Shown piece after piece: positions 5,225-6,367 of a DNA stretch of 6,367 bases. Position 1 is the stretch's first letter; every line of letters begins with the position of its first letter. The notes beneath the pieces were generated by a model. That model ran no database searches and was not told the DNA's origin. It saw only the letters and a list, made by a program, of their open reading frames with translations. This stretch comes from Methylococcaceae bacterium (GTDB lineage Bacteria > Pseudomonadota > Gammaproteobacteria > Methylococcales > Methylomonadaceae). The stretch lies in the NCBI GenBank assembly GCA_013140465.1, contig JABFST010000439.1, positions 1 to 6,367 of the forward strand, in the 5' to 3' direction. Made by a program: the position numbers and the translations under genes.

Positions 5225-6367
5225 TTAGAGTTTTAAGATTAACGCACCTAACGGCGGTAAGTTGAGGTTGATGGAATGCGCGTGGTTCATCCATGCGATA
5301 GGTTCTGAAACCACTGCGCCATTGCCCATGTTGCTGCCATCGTAATATTTGGAATCGGAGTTGAAGATTTCCATATAAGTGCCGGGTTCAGGCACGCCCA
5401 AACGGTAATTGTTGCGCGGGACGGGCGTAAAGTTAAGCACGATGACCAATTCTTCAAACTGGTTTTTGCGGCGATAGCTGATGATGGATTGCTCCACATC
5501 ACGGCAATCTATCCACTCAAAACCGTGGTGGTCGAAGTCGTGGCTAAACAAGGCCGGATGGGTTTTGTAGAGTTGGTTCAAATCTTTGACCAAGGTTTGT
5601 ACACCCTTATGGTGCGGGTAATCCAGCACATACCAGTCGAGTTCGCGTCCGGCATTCCATTCGGTGCCTTGACCAAATTCGCAGCCCATAAACAATAGTT
5701 TTTTGCCCGGGTAGGTGTACATAAACGTGTACAGCAAGCGTAAGTTGGCAAACCGTTGCCATTCGTCACCCGGCATTTTGCTGACTAACGAGCCTTTACC
5801 ATGCACCACTTCGTCATGTGAGAAGGGCAGGGCAAAGTTTTCGGTAAACGCATAGAGCATACCGAAGGTCAGCTTGTCGTGGTGGTATTTGCGGTGTATC
5901 GGTTCTTGGCTCATGTAGGACAACACGTCGTGCATCCAGCCCATATTCCATTTCATCGAAAAGCCCAAACCGCCCGTCCAAGTCGGGCGCGTCACTTGCG
6001 GCCAAGATGTGGATTCTTCTGCCATCATCACCGTGCCGGGGTGCAAATCATGGGTGACGGCATTGAGTTCGCGGAAAAAGTCGATGGCTTCGAGGTTTTC
6101 ATTGCCGCCGTACATATTGGGAATCCAATCATTGGCTTCGCGGGAGTAGTCCAGATACAGCATCGACGCGACCGCATCCACGCGCAAGCCGTCCAGATGG
6201 AATTCCGCCAACCAAAACACGGCGCTCGCCAACAAGAAGTTTTTGACTTCATTACGCCCGTAGTTATAAATCAGCGTACCCCAATCGCGGTGCTCGCCTT
6301 TGCGCGGGTCTTCGTGTTCGTATAAAGGGCTGCCGTCAAAACGGGCCAAGGCAAACGCATCTTTAGG
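5225..6367 (-). CDS. glgB: 1,4-alpha-glucan branching enzyme GlgB, C-terminal part (cut by window edge)
   Basis: Cuts alpha-1,4-glucan chains and rejoins the piece through an alpha-1,6 bond, creating the branches of glycogen (GH13 fold, cytoplasm). The open frame runs from the right edge, beginning [12 protein letters not shown], to TAA at 5227-5225: 380 codons, about half of a typical ~730-aa enzyme. The N-terminal CBM48 domain and first half of the barrel lie outside. Counting from the edge, GLRVDAV carries the nucleophile Asp64, MAEEST the acid/base Glu117, and SHDEVVHGK the transition-state Asp185; their spacing equals that of D405, E458 and D526 in the E. coli enzyme. The C-terminal beta domain ([17 protein letters not shown] ... 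LPPLGALIL) is complete. A TTG within the frame at 6349 is not the real start. It is the first gene of the visible glgB-glgA-EEP operon; no glgC or glgX falls in the window. Confidence 0.98.
   Translation of the reverse strand, partial: PKDAFALARFDGSPLYEHEDPRKGEHRDWGTLIYNYGRNEVKNFLLASAVFWLAEFHLDGLRVDAVASMLYLDYSREANDWIPNMYGGNENLEAIDFFRELNAVTHDLHPGTVMMAEESTSWPQVTRPTWTGGLGFSMKWNMGWMHDVLSYMSQEPIHRKYHHDKLTFGMLYAFTENFALPFSHDEVVHGKGSLVSKMPGDEWQRFANLRLLYTFMYTYPGKKLLFMGCEFGQGTEWNAGRELDWYVLDYPHHKGVQTLVKDLNQLYKTHPALFSHDFDHHGFEWIDCRDVEQSIISYRRKNQFEELVIVLNFTPVPRNNYRLGVPEPGTYMEIFNSDSKYYDGSNMGNGAVVSEPIAWMNHAHSINLNLPPLGALILKL

Noticed and set aside
6347..6349. TTG as the start of the right-end gene
   Set aside because: The same frame continues to the window edge with conserved GlgB sequence, so the real start lies outside.

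Overview
The window looks like a chromosomal piece from a gammaproteobacterium. The partial HrpA, GlgA and GlgB proteins all resemble their Escherichia coli counterparts closely over long stretches. The dispersed repeats of the 'GTAGGGTGCACGC..' and 'GGTGGTGGGCTA' type remind me of methanotrophs (Methylococcales), but that assignment is a guess from style and not from a marker gene. All recognisable genes lie on the minus strand, so transcription runs from high to low coordinates.

Right half (6367 to 2135): a glycogen operon. It holds the C-terminal 380 codons of glgB (branching enzyme, running off the right edge), a 135-bp gap packed with hairpins, a complete glgA (ADP-glucose glycogen synthase, 477 aa), and, 9 bp after glgA, an unusual 503-aa protein. 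That protein joins two CBM21-like glycogen/starch-binding modules to a complete endonuclease/exonuclease/phosphatase (EEP) catalytic domain. GlgA extends alpha-1,4 chains and GlgB adds alpha-1,6 branches. The third protein should sit on the same polymer and hydrolyse a phosphoester there, on the glycogen itself, a nucleotide, a lipid or a nucleic acid. Its substrate cannot be read from sequence. It is the most interesting item here: a candidate analogue of laforin (carbohydrate-binding module plus phosphatase) built on a different catalytic fold.

Left-centre (2134 to 1184): about 950 bp without an intact gene, AT-rich and full of debris. From right to left it holds a weak terminator-like hairpin, a tiny ORF with a strong ribosome-binding site, an imperfect 22-bp inverted-repeat pair, a small conserved-type gene broken by a 1-nt frameshift, a 190-bp non-coding MITE-like element, and a possible leftover C-terminal tail of a gene. 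The MITE-like element has perfect 12-bp terminal inverted repeats and an 8-bp target duplication, and carries three 23-bp tandem repeats.

Left edge (1183 to 1): the N-terminal 394 codons of hrpA, a DEAH-box RNA helicase that runs off the left edge. It has a TATAAT box just upstream and probably its own promoter.
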